DNA from: Bacteroidota bacterium
GTDB lineage: Bacteria; Bacteroidota; Bacteroidia; Cytophagales; Cyclobacteriaceae
NCBI GenBank assembly: GCA_016866235.1
Contig: VGMW01000002.1
Coordinates: 434,001 to 498,000 of the forward strand
DNA: 64,000 nucleotides
Reading direction: 5' to 3'
Shown in pieces: positions 25,712 to 34,933 of this stretch (the first letter of the stretch is position 1; each line of letters opens with the position of its first letter). The position numbers and the translations under genes were made by a program. A model generated the notes under the pieces. It was given only the letters and a program-made list of their open reading frames with translations, had not been told where the DNA came from and made no database searches.

Positions 25712-27166
25712 CTACAGACGTAGTTTACTGTGGTTCTTGCTGTAACCAAAGTAGACAAACAATCCGATGATCATCCAAACCAGTGCAGACAACTGTGTTG
25801 CCTGATCTAAGGAAATAATCATCGCTGAACAAACCAAAATACCCATGATGGGAACGAAAGGAACCAATGGGGTTTTAAATGGACGATTTACTCCGGGATT
25901 TTTCACTCGCATCACCCAAACACCCACACATACCAGAACGAATGCGAATAGGGTTCCGATGCTCGTCAGGTCACCGGCAATGCTTCCCGGAATGAACGCT
26001 GCAAAAGCACCTACAAAAAACAATAGGATGATGTTTGATTTATAGGGTGTTCTGAATTTTTCGTGAAGTTCTGAGAACACTCCCGGAATCAGGCCATCCT
26101 TGGACATTGAATAAAATACTCTTGATTGCCCCAACAGCATCACCAGGATAACTGAGGAAAAACCTGCAAGAATCGCAAGGGTGATTAGTTTGGCCAGCCA
26201 GCCATATCCAGTCATATATTTTTCAATAGCAAAAGCCACCGAAGCTTCCTTTCCAGCTACTTGAAAATCCTGATAATTCGCGACCCCAGTCAACACTCGG
26301 GAGAAAAGGATATAGAGTACCGTGCAAACAATTAATGATCCGAGAATTCCAATTGGCATGTCGCGTTTGGGATTGCTTGATTCCTGAGCCGCCGTCGACA
26401 CCGCATCAAATCCTATGAAAGCAAAAAACACAACACCTGCACCGTTGAGAACTCCGCCCCATCCGTGCTCAAAAAATCCTTCATGTCCTGGCGTTCCTTC
26501 CGGAATCATAAACGGCGTATAATTCGCCGGATTGATGTAGCTCCAGCCCAAGGCAATAAAAATTAGAACGATAGTCACTTTTACCACAACGATGATGGCA
26601 TTAACAAGTGCCGATTCCTTGGTTCCCTTAATCAACACCAACGACAAAGCAGCGACGATAAAAAAGGCAGGTAGATTCATGATTCCTGTGACACCTTCTG
26701 CAGAAGTCTCAAGTGGGGAGTGGGTCCATTGGTAGGGAATGGAGCCCAACTCAAAACTCTCCAAAAGCTTATTCAGGTATTCACTCCATGCGATGGAGAC
26801 TGTTGCAGATGCCAAAGCATACTCCAATACCAGCGCCCATCCGATTATCCATGCAATAAATTCACCCATGGTGGCGTAGGCATAGGTGTAGGCACTTCCT
26901 GCAACGGGAATCATGGATGCAAACTCAGCATAACACAACCCGGCAAATGCGCAACCCAATGCAGCTATGATAAATGAAATAACTACAGCCGGTCCGGCAG
27001 AGTCGCCAGCGGCGGCAGCGGTCCGTACAAAGAGTCCGGCGCCAATGATTGCGCCAATGCCCAATGCGATCAGGTTTACAGGTCCAAGCGTACGCTTAAG
27101 ACCCTTATCTGAATCCGCTGCCTGAGCCATCAGGCTCTCCAGTGGTTTCTTAATAAATAAGCTCAT
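25712..27166 (-). CDS. APC-family amino acid permease (cationic amino acid transporter type)
   Basis: A 484-residue inner-membrane transporter with 12 or more hydrophobic helices. It begins SLFIKKPLESLMAQAADSDKGLKRTLGPVNLIALGIGAIIGAGLFV, the typical CAT/YfnA-type opening, including the conserved GIGAIIGAG bend. FAGLCYAEFASMIPVAGSAYTYAY and FAFIGFDAVSTAAQESSNPKRDMPIGI are further family blocks. The substrate is probably an amino acid; which one cannot be told. Monocistronic, with its own terminator. Confidence 0.93.
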   Translation of the reverse strand: MSLFIKKPLESLMAQAADSDKGLKRTLGPVNLIALGIGAIIGAGLFVRTAAAAGDSAGPAVVISFIIAALGCAFAGLCYAEFASMIPVAGSAYTYAYATMGEFIAWIIGWALVLEYALASATVSIAWSEYLNKLLESFELGSIPYQWTHSPLETSAEGVTGIMNLPAFFIVAALSLVLIKGTKESALVNAIIVVVKVTIVLIFIALGWSYINPANYTPFMIPEGTPGHEGFFEHGWGGVLNGAGVVFFAFIGFDAVSTAAQESSNPKRDMPIGILGSLIVCTVLYILFSRVLTGVANYQDFQVAGKEASVAFAIEKYMTGYGWLAKLITLAILAGFSSVILVMLLGQSRVFYSMSKDGLIPGVFSELHEKFRTPYKSNIILLFFVGAFAAFIPGSIAGDLTSIGTLFAFVLVCVGVWVMRVKNPGVNRPFKTPLVPFVPIMGILVCSAMIISLDQATQLSALVWMIIGLFVYFGYSKNHSKLRL

Positions 27167-27229
27167 GCGAATAATAGGTTTGGTACCCCAAGGTAAAAAA
27201 TAAAAGATGATCTTAGTAACTTGCCCGCT

Positions 27230-27847
27230 ATGAAAAAGCCCTATGTGATCGGCATAACCGGCGGAAGCGGATCAGGCAAAACGTTTTTTCTTAAACACCT
27301 ACAGTCTTCGTTTTCTACACAACAACTTTGTTTGATTTCTCAGGACAACTATTACCGATCCAGAGAACAACAACCGTTGGATAAAAACGGCGTTAGCAAT
27401 TTTGATTTACCGGAATCTATAGACCACGAATTGCTCGCGGCTGATTTAAATACGTTGATTGCCGGTAAGACTGTAAAAAAGCTGGAGTACACCTTTAATA
27501 ATCCTGCAGTCAGTTCAGGTTGGCTTGAATTTAATCCTGCGCCGATCATTGTCGTTGAAGGTTTGTTTGTTCAATACTTTCCTGGTGTAAAAGCTTTGCT
27601 GGATTTAAGTGTTTTTATAGAAGCGAAGGACCACATTAAACTTGGTCGTAGAATCAGACGCGATCAAATTGAAAGGGGCTATGATCTCGATGATGTTTTG
27701 TATCGATATGAACACCATGTTATGCCTGTTTATGAGCGACTGATAGAGCCTTTAAAACATCAGGCTGATCTTATTGTGCCCAACAACGAGCATGTTCTAA
27801 AAGCAGCCGGTGTTTTGGCTGGCCACATCCGCAGCCTATTGGCCTGA
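27230..27847 (+). CDS. udk: Uridine kinase
   Basis: Phosphorylates uridine and cytidine in pyrimidine salvage. P-loop GITGGSGSGKTFFLKHL, substrate block SQDNYYRSREQQPLDKNGVSNFDLPESID, and the lid segment GRRIRRDQIERGYDLDDVLYRYEHHVMPVYERLIEP are all typical. Length is about 205 aa. ATG 27230 is preferred over the TTG at 27221. Phosphoribulokinase-like relatives are excluded by length and by the uridine kinase motifs. Confidence 0.93.
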   Translation: MKKPYVIGITGGSGSGKTFFLKHLQSSFSTQQLCLISQDNYYRSREQQPLDKNGVSNFDLPESIDHELLAADLNTLIAGKTVKKLEYTFNNPAVSSGWLEFNPAPIIVVEGLFVQYFPGVKALLDLSVFIEAKDHIKLGRRIRRDQIERGYDLDDVLYRYEHHVMPVYERLIEPLKHQADLIVPNNEHVLKAAGVLAGHIRSLLA

Positions 27848-27874
27848 ACCACTTGATTTTATGCTCCCTTTGGC

Positions 27875-27882
27875 TACATTTG
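27875..27882 (+). promoter_or_regulatory. Promoter (CTTG-N19-TACATTTG)
   Basis: Perfect -7 TACATTTG with CTTG (27852-27855) 19 bases upstream as a near-match to the -33 TTTG. This is the best two-part match in the window. Sits 14 bases before ATG 27897. Confidence 0.55.
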
Positions 27883-27896
27883 TAGCCCTTTAATAG

Positions 27897-28268
27897 ATGA
27901 AAAAAGGCTTTTTTTCACGTTTCACGCTTGTTTTGCTCGGCTTTTTAGCATGCGCAACCATTATTCTTGCGGGTTCATACCGCATTGAATTTGTCAAGGC
28001 AGATGGAAAGGCCACTTGTGAGCATCATCAAGGGAATTCAACAAATAGTGACTCCGGCCAAAAAGAGCATTGCGATCATCAGTTTATCTCAGCACCATCT
28101 GAAGCGGTGGCGGGTACTTCCACCACCATCCTGGATTGCCCACCTTACAAAGTAATTGTACGCGAAACCAATGCTGTTGAATCCGCTGAATCATTCAGCG
28201 TTACGGAAGTCATCAATAATTTTTTCAAGGTCCTGGTTCGCTCACTTATTCGTGCCAACGCACCCTAA
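27897..28268 (+). CDS. Small exported Cys/His-rich protein of unknown function
   Basis: A 123-residue protein I do not recognise. It has a signal peptide or anchor (FTLVLLGFLACATIILAG), then a hydrophilic segment with two mirror-like metal-ligand clusters: Cys41-x-His43-His44 and His58-Cys59-x-His61. A further Cys lies in ILDCPPYKV, and the C-terminus is helical (VTEVINNFFKVLVRSLI). It has its own good promoter and is followed by secDF 61 bases later. A metal-binding periplasmic role is an inference from the clusters only. Confidence 0.65.
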   Translation: MKKGFFSRFTLVLLGFLACATIILAGSYRIEFVKADGKATCEHHQGNSTNSDSGQKEHCDHQFISAPSEAVAGTSTTILDCPPYKVIVRETNAVESAESFSVTEVINNFFKVLVRSLIRANAP

Positions 28269-28277
28269 GGTCTTAGG
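28264..28277 (+). terminator. Weak hairpin after the small Cys/His-rich gene
   Basis: Perfect inverted repeat CCTAAG-GT-CTTAGG overlapping the stop codon, followed by a T/C-rich stretch (CTCTGTTTTCTTTTTTC). The stem is only about six pairs, so at most a weak terminator or attenuator before secDF. Confidence 0.35.
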
Positions 28278-28329
28278 ACTCCTCTGTTTTCTTTTTTCTC
28301 ATCAACTAATTTACTGAAACTTAAATTTT

Positions 28330-31323
28330 ATGCGCAATAAAGGTGTAGTCATAGTATTAACGGTAGTTATAACATTCCTTTGTTTGTTCTACCTCCAATT
28401 CACGCTGGTTTCAAGGCGTGTTCAGGCAGATGCAGTTGCCAAATCAACCGATGCAGCGGGAAACGTCAACCTCGGAGCCAAGCAACGTTACTTGGATTCC
28501 CTCTGGAACAAGCCCGTTCATAATTTTCTGGGTATAGAGTATACCTACAAGGAAGTAAAAGAAAATGAGCTAAGCCTGGGGCTTGATCTTCAGGGTGGTA
28601 TGCATGTTGTGCTGGAGGTTTCTCCGGTGGACATCATCCGCGGACTCAGCAACAACCCTAGAGATCCTCAATTCAATCAGTTGTTGCAGGCTGCTCGTGA
28701 AACCCAAAAGAACAGCCAGGGCAGTTTCGTCGATATCTTCTACGCGGAGTTTAAAAACAAATTCCCGGACAAAAAGCTCTCAGACTTCTTTGCTTCAGCC
28801 AAAGGAAGCATCAGCATTTCAGATGACGACCAAACAATCCTAAACAGGATAAAGGCTGAAGTCGATGACGCCATCAACAGGTCTTTCACCATTCTTAAAA
28901 CCAGGATTGACCAGTTCGGTACATCCTCCCCCAACATTCAAAAGCTTCCTGCCACCGGAAGAATTCAAATTGAGATTCCTGGTGCTGATAATCCTCAGCG
29001 GGTACGCAAGTTGTTACAGGGTGTTGCAAGACTCGAGTTTTGGACCGTAGTAGAATTTTCAGACCCTTCACTGCTTGCCGCAATGGAGTCAATCAATTCC
29101 ATGCTATTGAAAGAGCAAACGGAGCGCTTGGCCCAGGAAAAAGCTGCCGAACCAGTTAAAAAAGCAGAATCTAAGGAGCAAAAATCCGACGCCAACCTAA
29201 GTGCACTGGAGCAGCAACTGAACAAAGTAAAAGACAGCACCGGTACAGCGCTCGATTCCATCCGCAATGCGGGTAATTCTCCTCTTTATGCGTTAATGAC
29301 CCCTGGAGCCGGATTCATGTACGATGTGAAAGACACCTCGACCATCAATAACCTACTGCGTAGACCTGATGTTAGAGCCTTGCTGCCAAGGAACATCGGA
29401 TATTTCTGGGATGTGAAAGTTAATCCTGACGTCACACCAAACGTTGAAGACCTCGCGCTAAACTTTGTTGAAATTCCTCGAAACGGAAAGCCACTGCTTA
29501 CCGGTGAGGTGATTGTAGACGCACGGCAGGACTTTGATCAATATGGTAAGTATAGTGTGAGCATGCGCATGAATGCCTCTGGCTCTAAGTCATGGGCAAA
29601 AATTACTTCGGAGGCCTCCTCTCAAAATCCGCAAAGAAGAATTGCGATTGTGCTTGATAATTTTGTTTACTCTGCACCTACGGTTCAGGGTGAGATTCCA
29701 AACGGAAACTCACAAATCACAGGCTCATTCACTCAGGAGGAAGCAAAAGATCTTGCCACCGCACTTAAGGCTGGTTCGCTGCCTGCGCCAACCAGAATTG
29801 TGGAAGAAATGGTCGTGGGTCCAACCCTCGGACAAGTTGCGCAAAATCAAGGCCTGATTTCCATGGGCTGTGGATTGCTCATTGTGGTCCTGTTCATGGT
29901 GGCCTATTACTCTAAAGGTGGCATGGTTGCCAACATTTCACTGTTGTTCAACATCTTCTTCATCCTTGGAATAATGGCACAGCCACAGCTGCACACAGCG
30001 TTAACGCTTCCTGGTATTGCAGGTATTGTCTTGACTATGGGTATGGCTGTTGACGCTAACGTCCTCATTTTTGAAAGGATAAAAGAGGAAGTTGCAGAAG
30101 GTAGGAAATTGGTTGAGGCGGTGAACCTAGGCTTTAGCAGAGCCTTTGCTTCCATTTTTGACTCTAACCTTACCACATTCCTGACTGCCGCTTTTCTGTT
30201 CATCCTTGGCCAAGGTCCTATTAAGGGTTTTGCCATTACGCTCATGATTGGTATATCAACTTCCTTCTTTTCTGCTGTTTACATTTCACGAGTTATAATA
30301 GAGTGGATGATGAGAAAAGGAGAGGCTTCAAAGATTTCGTTCACAACCTCCTTGCAGCTGGTTCCCAAAGGAATGAATTTTGACTTTTTGGGTAAGCGCC
30401 GGTTGGCTTACCTGTTCTCTGCTTCAGTGATTGTCGTTGGATTGCTTTTGATCGCTGTCCGTGGATTAAACCTCGGTGTTGATTTTAAAGGAGGACGGTC
30501 TTACGTAGTTTCCTTTACCCAGCCGGTGGATGCAACAGCCATGAGAAACTCTCTCAGTACTGCCTTTGACGGAAAAGGAACTGAGGTGAAAAACTATGGA
30601 AGCAGCAGCGTAATGCGGGTAACCACATCTTACCTGATAGATGATGAATCTGACCAGGCTGATGAAAAGGTAAAAGCTGCATTGGTCGCCGGAGTGAAAA
30701 AGCATACAGGACTCGAGTTTTCTGAACAGGAATCCGGCTTGAACGATAAGCGGTTTTCCATCTCCTCTTCGACCAAAGTGGGAGCGACCATCGCCGATGA
30801 CATTAAAGATTCTGCGTTTGAGGCTGGGTTATTCTCGATCCTTGGAATATTCCTGTACATCCTCGTGAGATTCCGGAAATGGCAATACAGTACCGGCGCC
30901 ATTGTTGCCTTGATCCACGATACCTTGTTCACCTTCTCCATTTTTGCTATTGCAGATCTGCTTGGATTCACCCTAGAGATAGATCAGGTATTTGTTGCGG
31001 CTCTGCTCACCATCATTGGTTACTCGATCAATGATACGGTAATCATTTTCGATAGGATTAGGGAGTATACCAATTTTGGATCCTTCAAAGATGAAATTTC
31101 AACCTTTAATGCAGCCATTAACAATACTATGAGCCGTACCCTTATTACCTCAGGAACCACTCTTATTGTAGTGACTGTTCTGTTGTTTTTTGGTGGTGAA
31201 GTTCTGCGTGGATTCTCTTTTGCTCTTTTTATCGGTATAGTAATTGGCACCTACTCATCGGTATTCATTGCAGCACCGATCGTGATCGATTTCAATAAAT
31301 CTCGCGGTTCTCTGAAATCCTAG
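28330..31323 (+). CDS. secDF: Fused protein translocase subunit SecDF
   Basis: Proton-driven accessory of the Sec translocon, with SecD and SecF fused as is usual in Bacteroidota (997 aa). SecD half: first membrane helix at 5-25, ELSLGLDLQGGMHVVLEV, P1 domain, then five helices with AVDANVLIFERIKEEVAEG. SecF half: GVDFKGGRSYVVSFTQP and GYSINDTVIIFDRIREY. The periplasmic region carries a lysine/glutamate/glutamine-rich coiled-coil-like insertion at about 255-315. RIAIVLDNFVYSAPTVQGEI and GSFTQEEAKDLATALKAGSLPAP are classic SecD blocks. Followed by a strong terminator. Confidence 0.97.
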   Translation: MRNKGVVIVLTVVITFLCLFYLQFTLVSRRVQADAVAKSTDAAGNVNLGAKQRYLDSLWNKPVHNFLGIEYTYKEVKENELSLGLDLQGGMHVVLEVSPVDIIRGLSNNPRDPQFNQLLQAARETQKNSQGSFVDIFYAEFKNKFPDKKLSDFFASAKGSISISDDDQTILNRIKAEVDDAINRSFTILKTRIDQFGTSSPNIQKLPATGRIQIEIPGADNPQRVRKLLQGVARLEFWTVVEFSDPSLLAAMESINSMLLKEQTERLAQEKAAEPVKKAESKEQKSDANLSALEQQLNKVKDSTGTALDSIRNAGNSPLYALMTPGAGFMYDVKDTSTINNLLRRPDVRALLPRNIGYFWDVKVNPDVTPNVEDLALNFVEIPRNGKPLLTGEVIVDARQDFDQYGKYSVSMRMNASGSKSWAKITSEASSQNPQRRIAIVLDNFVYSAPTVQGEIPNGNSQITGSFTQEEAKDLATALKAGSLPAPTRIVEEMVVGPTLGQVAQNQGLISMGCGLLIVVLFMVAYYSKGGMVANISLLFNIFFILGIMAQPQLHTALTLPGIAGIVLTMGMAVDANVLIFERIKEEVAEGRKLVEAVNLGFSRAFASIFDSNLTTFLTAAFLFILGQGPIKGFAITLMIGISTSFFSAVYISRVIIEWMMRKGEASKISFTTSLQLVPKGMNFDFLGKRRLAYLFSASVIVVGLLLIAVRGLNLGVDFKGGRSYVVSFTQPVDATAMRNSLSTAFDGKGTEVKNYGSSSVMRVTTSYLIDDESDQADEKVKAALVAGVKKHTGLEFSEQESGLNDKRFSISSSTKVGATIADDIKDSAFEAGLFSILGIFLYILVRFRKWQYSTGAIVALIHDTLFTFSIFAIADLLGFTLEIDQVFVAALLTIIGYSINDTVIIFDRIREYTNFGSFKDEISTFNAAINNTMSRTLITSGTTLIVVTVLLFFGGEVLRGFSFALFIGIVIGTYSSVFIAAPIVIDFNKSRGSLKS

Positions 31324-31343
31324 GATTCGAACACGTTGAAATT

Positions 31344-31373
31344 AAAACCCCGGTTCAAAAAGCCGGGGTTTTT
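31344..31373 (+). terminator. Rho-independent terminator after secDF
   Basis: Ten-base arms AAAACCCCGG (31344-31353) and CCGGGGTTTT (31363-31372) with a nine-base loop and further Ts. It starts 20 bases after the stop. Confidence 0.9.
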
Positions 31374-31435
31374 GGTTTTAAATGAATGCGTAAAGGATAA
31401 TTGATGTAAATTCATAGTCCACAAGTTGGGTGACT

Positions 31436-32122
31436 ATGAATATTCTACTAATTGAGGATGAGCTTAAAACTGCCCAATACCTACGACAAGGGTTGGAAGA
31501 AAAAGGATTCATGGTGGATGTGGTGTTTGATGGGAATGCCGGAAAGCACCTGGCTGTCCAGAAAAATCATGATTTGATCATTACCGATGTCGTAATGCCC
31601 GGTATGGATGGTCGCGAGTTGTGCCGCCAAATCCGACAGTCGGGTAAAAACACTCCTATTTTAATGCTTACCGCATTAAGTGCAACCGATGACGTCGTTG
31701 CCGGATTGGACAGTGGAGCAGACGACTATTTGGTCAAGCCATTCGCCTTTGAGGAATTGCTGGCACGCATCCGGACTCTTGCAAGGCGGATTACAGTATC
31801 GCATGAAAATCAGTTAAAGGCGTTGGATTTGGTGCTCGATTTGGATAAAAGGAAGGTCTTCCGGGCAGGTAAACCTTTAAACTTGACGGCCAAAGAAATG
31901 GAGTTGCTTACCTTTTTCCTGCAAAATAAAAACAAGGTTGTTTCAAAGAGCACGCTGGCTAAGATGGTGTGGAAGATTGATTTTGAAACGGGTACCAACA
32001 TGGTAGAGGTCTATGTCAATTACCTTCGAAAAAAAATTGATCATGATTATTCACCCAAGTTGTTGGTTACACACTTCGGTATTGGATATGAATTGCATGA
32101 TCCGGGTTATTCAGACCAATGA
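31436..32122 (+). CDS. OmpR-family response regulator
   Basis: DNA-binding response regulator of a two-component system. The receiver domain starts NILLIEDELKTAQYL; the phospho-acceptor is Asp51 (IITDVVMPG), with Thr79 and Lys101 (YLVKPF) completing the active site. The C-terminal winged-helix domain (about 130-225) includes LTAKEMELLTFFLQN and TNMVEVYVNYLRKKID. It resembles CusR/CzcR-type regulators, but the signal is unknown. ATG 31436 is chosen over GTG 31430. Its stop overlaps the kinase start (ATGA). Confidence 0.93.
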   Translation: MNILLIEDELKTAQYLRQGLEEKGFMVDVVFDGNAGKHLAVQKNHDLIITDVVMPGMDGRELCRQIRQSGKNTPILMLTALSATDDVVAGLDSGADDYLVKPFAFEELLARIRTLARRITVSHENQLKALDLVLDLDKRKVFRAGKPLNLTAKEMELLTFFLQNKNKVVSKSTLAKMVWKIDFETGTNMVEVYVNYLRKKIDHDYSPKLLVTHFGIGYELHDPGYSDQ

Positions 32123-33498
32123 AAATTCGTGAAAGGTTAGCGCTTCAGTATGCACTTGCCGCCAGTGCTATTTTATCAACGGCATTTTTCATTATCTATT
32201 TTTTTGAAAAGCAATCGCTGAACAGTGAATTTCAGAATAGTCTGTATGCTCGATTAAAAACCTATGAGACTTTGTTTTTTGAAAGTGGTTATGACTCCTC
32301 TGCGGTGTTGGCCCTCGATCGTGTTCGTCAGACTAAATTTTATAAAGAGAAAACTTTGATGGTTGATGCCGAACAAAGAATATGGTACAACAGTGACCTC
32401 ACTTTCAACTTTCCAAATTATCTCGAAGTATTTAAAGGCTTCGAAAGAGCCAATCGAATCAATTTTTTATTCGATGATTATCACGTGGTGGGTTCGCGAT
32501 CACCCTTTCGCGGTTCTGACTATTTTATTGTTGTTGGTGCTATTAATCTAGAGCACGTAAACCAGCTCCGGCAGCTTCGGTTCATTCTGGTCTCCACTTT
32601 TGTGCTCATGCTTTTTCTAATATTCTTTTCGAGTTGGATGTTGGCCAAGAGAGCACTAAAGCCGATTCAGGAGGTTATTGCTGCAGTGGATCGATTGGAT
32701 AATGAAAACCTCAACAAACGACTAAAGGCACGGAGTACACCGGACGAAATTGGACTATTAATCAGCATTTTGAATAAAATGTTGGATAGAATAGAACAAT
32801 CGGTCAAAACCCAGAAAACCTTTATTTCGAGCGTTTCCCATGAGTTAAAAAACCCTTTGACCAAGGTAATCTCTCAGGTGGAGGTTACATTATTAAAGGA
32901 CCGCGATGCGGAAACCTATAAACAGACATTGCAATCGGTATTGGAAGATGCTCGGGAAATGAACCACTTATCCAAAAGCCTTCTGGACCTGTCCACCCTT
33001 GAACATGATCCTAAAAGCTTCTCCTTTTCAGCTGTTAGAATTGATGAACTTATTTGGGAGGTGCGTGATCTTGTTGAATCGCTTCCGTTTGGCTATCACG
33101 TTGATTTTTCAATGACAACTGTACCTGAACTGGAGGACCAGCTGACCCTGTCGGGTAATCCTTATCTACTCAAAACCGCGATTCAAAATGTGGTAGAAAA
33201 TGCTGCAAAATATTCCTTCGATCGAAGGGTAAAAGTTTCCCTTCAGTGTTCCTTAAGAAAGATTGAAATAACTGTTTCCAATCTTGGTCCTGGGATTCCG
33301 GCGGAAGAAATTCCAATGTTGTTTGAACTAGGCTTTCGCGGAGACCAGAAATCACGAATTTCTGGTTATGGTATCGGGTTACCACTGACCAAACGAATCC
33401 TTTCGATTCATCGTGGTCAGATAGATGTTCAGTCCGAACCTGGCGCCACCACTACGGTTAAAATTACATTCGATAAAGATCCGGTTGTCTTTGGCTAA
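32119..33498 (+). CDS. Membrane sensor histidine kinase
   Basis: Partner of the preceding regulator. Two membrane helices (about 10-29 and 154-173) flank a ~120-residue periplasmic sensor region. HAMP (about 175-228), HisKA with the phospho-acceptor His241 (SVSHELKNPL), and a HATPase domain follow: N box NVVENAAKYS, G1 LGPGIP, G2 GYGIGLPLTKRI. The length of 459 aa is normal. CusS-like by arrangement. No obvious target operon is adjacent; the next gene is convergent and abuts its stop. Confidence 0.93.
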   Translation: MKIRERLALQYALAASAILSTAFFIIYFFEKQSLNSEFQNSLYARLKTYETLFFESGYDSSAVLALDRVRQTKFYKEKTLMVDAEQRIWYNSDLTFNFPNYLEVFKGFERANRINFLFDDYHVVGSRSPFRGSDYFIVVGAINLEHVNQLRQLRFILVSTFVLMLFLIFFSSWMLAKRALKPIQEVIAAVDRLDNENLNKRLKARSTPDEIGLLISILNKMLDRIEQSVKTQKTFISSVSHELKNPLTKVISQVEVTLLKDRDAETYKQTLQSVLEDAREMNHLSKSLLDLSTLEHDPKSFSFSAVRIDELIWEVRDLVESLPFGYHVDFSMTTVPELEDQLTLSGNPYLLKTAIQNVVENAAKYSFDRRVKVSLQCSLRKIEITVSNLGPGIPAEEIPMLFELGFRGDQKSRISGYGIGLPLTKRILSIHRGQIDVQSEPGATTTVKITFDKDPVVFG

Positions 33499-34851
33499 TC
33501 AAAGATGAAAGACTTTGCCACCGGCCATGATCTCCTGTTTTACTGAATCAAAAGTTGCCTTTTGTCCGGTTCGGATGGCTGCTGTTGTCATGATACAGGC
33601 AACAGCATGAGCATACCCTGCCTCAGCTGATGCGTTAGGCTTGGTTCTGTTTCGAACGCACTCCATCCAATTCAGCATATGTGAGGTGGTCAAATAATCA
33701 CCTCCCGTGTTGGCGGCTGTTTCTACACGCGCTACCTGACCTAGATCAATTTCCGGGAGAAGATTAGCGCCCATACCCATCGGCTTAGCGTGACTGAGTT
33801 GTAATCCTCCTGCAGAACTCACCCGGTTTGTATTCAGATTCATTTCCCCTCCATTCGAAAAATATATTTCCTTTGGATTTTCATCGCCGTTGTGCATCCT
33901 CGATGAGAAAGTCACCTGGAACCCACTTGCTTGATCGTTAACCGGTCCATATTCAAAGACTGCAGTAAGGGTATCCCAGTTTTCTCGGCCGTCTTTCCAC
34001 CAATAAACGCCACCATTGGCTGTAACGCTTCGTGGATGGTTAAGTCCTGAAAACCAATGGACCGTATCAATCTGGTGACTCATCCACTGTCCTGGTAATC
34101 CTGAGGAATATGGCCAGAACAAACGGAACTCCAGGTGTTTTCTTGCATTGAAGGGTTCGAAAGGCCGATTGAGCAAATATCTTTTCCAATCAGTGTCCTC
34201 CTCTTTCATTCGGGCTACGGCGTCAAGCCTCCTCCATCGACCTGGCTGATTGACATTCCATGTTAGTTCAACCATGGTGATGGGTCCGAATTTTCCACTT
34301 TGAACAAACTCGGCTGCCGCTTTATAATTGCTTCCACTTCTTCGTTGAGAGCCAACCTGTACAATTTTTCCAGAATCATTTATAGCCTTTAGTGCATTTC
34401 TGTTATCCTCCATGGTCTCCGCAAATGGCTTCTCCACATAAGCATCACAGCCTGCCTGCACGGCTTCAGTAACGTGTACTGCGTGTTGAAAGTCGGCCGT
34501 ACTGATGATAACTGCATCGATTTTTCCGTCTGCATAAAGTGCTTCGTTGTTTGAATAGACGCTGACCTCAGTGCCGGTTTTTTCCCGAATGATCGATTTG
34601 CCCTCCTCCCGGCGAAGTCTCCAAATGTCTGAAAGAGCCGTAATGGTGAAATTTTGTTTTTCTGAAACGGCAGCGAATGATGGTAAAAGAGCGCCCTTGA
34701 ACCGGTCAGAAAATCCAATGATCCCCACACGTATACGATCATTTGACCCTAAAATTCTTCGGTATGAGGCCGCTGATGCGCCCATCGCACCTAGTAAAAC
34801 CCCAGCAGAACTTAATGCTGCTTTTTGAATGAATTTTCGCCTTGAATCCAT
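33499..34851 (-). CDS. Tat-exported Gfo/Idh/MocA-family oxidoreductase
   Basis: A 450-residue secreted oxidoreductase, probably sugar-directed. The N-terminus is a twin-arginine signal (SRRKFIQKAALSSAGVLLGA). The Rossmann entry reads VGIIGFSDRFKGAL, so the glycines of the canonical GxGxxG are largely missing. The family EKP motif is present (AYVEKPFAET), as are VGSQRRSGSNYKAAAEFVQSGKFG and MSHQIDTVHWFSG of the C-terminal domain. NAD(P) would have to be bound tightly before Tat export. Divergent from the M20 peptidase gene. Confidence 0.87.
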   Translation of the reverse strand: MDSRRKFIQKAALSSAGVLLGAMGASAASYRRILGSNDRIRVGIIGFSDRFKGALLPSFAAVSEKQNFTITALSDIWRLRREEGKSIIREKTGTEVSVYSNNEALYADGKIDAVIISTADFQHAVHVTEAVQAGCDAYVEKPFAETMEDNRNALKAINDSGKIVQVGSQRRSGSNYKAAAEFVQSGKFGPITMVELTWNVNQPGRWRRLDAVARMKEEDTDWKRYLLNRPFEPFNARKHLEFRLFWPYSSGLPGQWMSHQIDTVHWFSGLNHPRSVTANGGVYWWKDGRENWDTLTAVFEYGPVNDQASGFQVTFSSRMHNGDENPKEIYFSNGGEMNLNTNRVSSAGGLQLSHAKPMGMGANLLPEIDLGQVARVETAANTGGDYLTTSHMLNWMECVRNRTKPNASAEAGYAHAVACIMTTAAIRTGQKATFDSVKQEIMAGGKVFHL

Positions 34852-34933
34852 AATTCAATGGTTTGGTTAATTGCCTGTTTCGGAACTCCTGAAGGTAAAC
34901 ATTTTGCCTAATTTTATTTTTTAGATCCTTCCT

